Shown: in pieces, positions 29,299 to 30,382 of the stretch
Layout: each line of letters opens with the position of its first letter
Position numbering within the stretch: the first letter of the stretch is position 1
Assembly: GCA_035288045.1 (NCBI GenBank)
Contig: DATEBA010000062.1
Coordinates: 1-30,382 of the forward strand
Origin: DATEBA01 sp035288045
GTDB taxonomy: Bacteria > Actinomycetota > UBA4738 > HRBIN12
Length of the DNA stretch: 30,382 bases
Direction: 5' to 3'
Program-made: the position numbers and the translations under genes
Notes under the pieces: model-generated
Database searches by the model: none
Told to the model about the DNA's origin: nothing
What the model saw: only the letters and a program-made list of their open reading frames with translations

Positions 29299-30382
29299 GT
29301 GGAGCTCGAACGGGTGGACGCGACCACGTGGCGGGTACCCGTGGGGACCGTCCCTGGCATGCGGGTTCCCGGCCTGGTGTTCGCCTCGCAGGCGCTAGTA
29401 GACAAGGCCGTCGAGGACCGGGCGGTGCTCCAGGTTGCGAACGTCGCGACGCTCCCGGGGATCGTCGGCGCTTCCTACGCGATGCCCGACATCCACTGGG
29501 GCTACGGCTTCCCCATCGGCGGGGTCGCCGCGACCGACGCCGACGAGGGAGTGATCTCGCCCGGCGGGGTCGGGTTCGACATCGCATGCGGCGTTCGGCT
29601 GCTCCGATCCGACCTCGAGTGGGCGACCGACGTCCGGCCGGTGATCGAGGAACTCGTCGCGGTGCTCGGCGCGCGCGTTCCACGCGGAACCGGCACGAAG
29701 GGCCGGATGCGGCTCTCGCGGAGCGAGACCGAGAAGGTGCTCCGAGAGGGGGTCCGCTATCCCCTGTCTCGCGGGATCGGCTTCGAGGAGGACGCCGAGC
29801 GCTGCGAGGACGAGGGCGCGCTCGAGGGCGCGCGACTCGAGCACGTCTCCGAGAAGGCCCTCGCGCGCGGCGCCCCGCAGCTCGGATCGCTCGGCGCCGG
29901 GAACCACTTCGTGGAGGTGCAGGTCGTCGACGACATCGTCGACAGCAGGGCCGCCAACGTGCTCGGGCTGTTCGAGGGCCAGGTCTGCGTGATGATCCAC
30001 TCCGGCTCGCGCGGGCTGGGGCACCAGGTCTGCACCGACCACCTGAGGGTCATGGACCGGTTGATGCCGGAGCTCAACATCGAGGTTCCCGACCGGCAGC
30101 TCGCGTGCGTTCCGCTCTCGCACCCGGCGGCCGAGCGCTACGTCGGCGCGATGCAGGCCGCCGCGAATTTCGCGCGAGCCAACCGCCACGTGCTCGCCGA
30201 CGCGATCAGGGACGCTTTCCAGGAGGTCTTCCGGAGGTCGGCCGGCGAACTCGGGCTCTTCCTCGTCTACGACGTCTCGCACAACCTCGCCTCGTTCGAG
30301 GAGTTCGACCTCGGCGCCGGGCTGCGAACTCTCTGTGTGCACCGCAAGGGAGCGACGCGCTCGCTTGGGCCCGACGACCCGC
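29299..30382 (+). CDS. rtcB: RtcB tRNA-splicing/RNA-repair ligase, 3' end beyond window
   Basis: About 361 residues are visible from a GTG start with GAGAGG upstream; the gene runs off the right edge without a stop. RtcB joins RNA 2',3'-cyclic phosphate or 3'-phosphate ends to 5'-OH ends using GTP and Mn2+. The active site is plain: YAMPDIHWGYGFPIGGVAA, Asp94 and Cys97 in GVGFDIACGVRL, GSLGAGNHFVEVQ, MIHSGSRGLGHQV and VYDVSHNLAS. The guanylylated His near the C-terminus should lie beyond the window, since HRKGATRSLGPDDP is close to the usual end of the nucleotide-binding part. Pairing with archease supports an RNA repair or tRNA-ligation role. It is cytoplasmic. Confidence 0.96.
   Translation, partial: MELERVDATTWRVPVGTVPGMRVPGLVFASQALVDKAVEDRAVLQVANVATLPGIVGASYAMPDIHWGYGFPIGGVAATDADEGVISPGGVGFDIACGVRLLRSDLEWATDVRPVIEELVAVLGARVPRGTGTKGRMRLSRSETEKVLREGVRYPLSRGIGFEEDAERCEDEGALEGARLEHVSEKALARGAPQLGSLGAGNHFVEVQVVDDIVDSRAANVLGLFEGQVCVMIHSGSRGLGHQVCTDHLRVMDRLMPELNIEVPDRQLACVPLSHPAAERYVGAMQAAANFARANRHVLADAIRDAFQEVFRRSAGELGLFLVYDVSHNLASFEEFDLGAGLRTLCVHRKGATRSLGPDDP

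Noticed and set aside
1..30382. tRNA, rRNA, CRISPR array, transposase or phage genes
   Set aside because: None was recognised by eye on either strand; a tRNA or small RNA scan could still find a short gene in the gaps.

Overview
The window is about 30 kb of high-GC DNA, densely coding, with frequent GTG and TTG starts, 4-base ATGA/GTGA gene overlaps, TAGGAT/TAGACT-like -10 elements and GC-only hairpins without U-tracts. Together with the gene content (NarL-type regulators, a YyaL-type protein, a secreted M23 protease, Rieske and PhyH oxygenases), this suggests an uncultured member of the Actinomycetota. This is an inference and Chloroflexota cannot be excluded. No rRNA, tRNA, CRISPR, insertion sequence or phage gene was seen, and no gene-free stretch exceeds 300 bases.

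Left part (1-6814, minus strand): one continuous run of genes. It starts with three tandem LuxR/NarL-type response regulators without a histidine kinase, whose receiver domains range from canonical to degenerate. It continues into an envelope-type set: a membrane-embedded spermidine-synthase-like protein, a tiny membrane protein, a methyltransferase with a kinase-like N-terminal motif, and a membrane-anchored sulfatase-like protein cut by the window edge. Divergent from it are a YyaL-type thioredoxin-domain protein and a cyclophilin.

Centre (9587-14674, plus strand): a compact operon for half of the serine cycle. It encodes a serine/alanine-glyoxylate aminotransferase, malyl-CoA lyase and both subunits of malate-CoA ligase (malate to malyl-CoA to acetyl-CoA plus glyoxylate, then glycine), followed by a PhyH-type oxygenase. 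Its promoter region carries a palindrome closely matching one overlapping the promoter of a Rieske oxygenase gene 16 kb away (24723-25955). That oxygenase has the ENYLECYHC signature and bridging glutamate of quaternary-amine demethylases. The shared site suggests a common TetR-like regulator and a link between demethylation of a methylated amine and C1/glyoxylate assimilation. This is the most interesting hypothesis in the window.

Right-centre (14676-21061): a divergent transport and hydrolysis locus. A Tat-exported PotD-like lipoprotein is followed by a C45 acyltransferase/amidase on one strand. PotB- and PotC-like permeases are followed by a CocE-type hydrolase on the other. No ATPase subunit is present. 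Next (21155-24816) are three exported proteins: an M23 peptidase, a phosphodiester glycosidase-domain protein and a PQQ-type sugar dehydrogenase. The last overlaps the convergent Rieske gene. The right end holds a Ca2+-type P-ATPase and the archease/RtcB RNA-ligase pair, with RtcB cut by the window edge.
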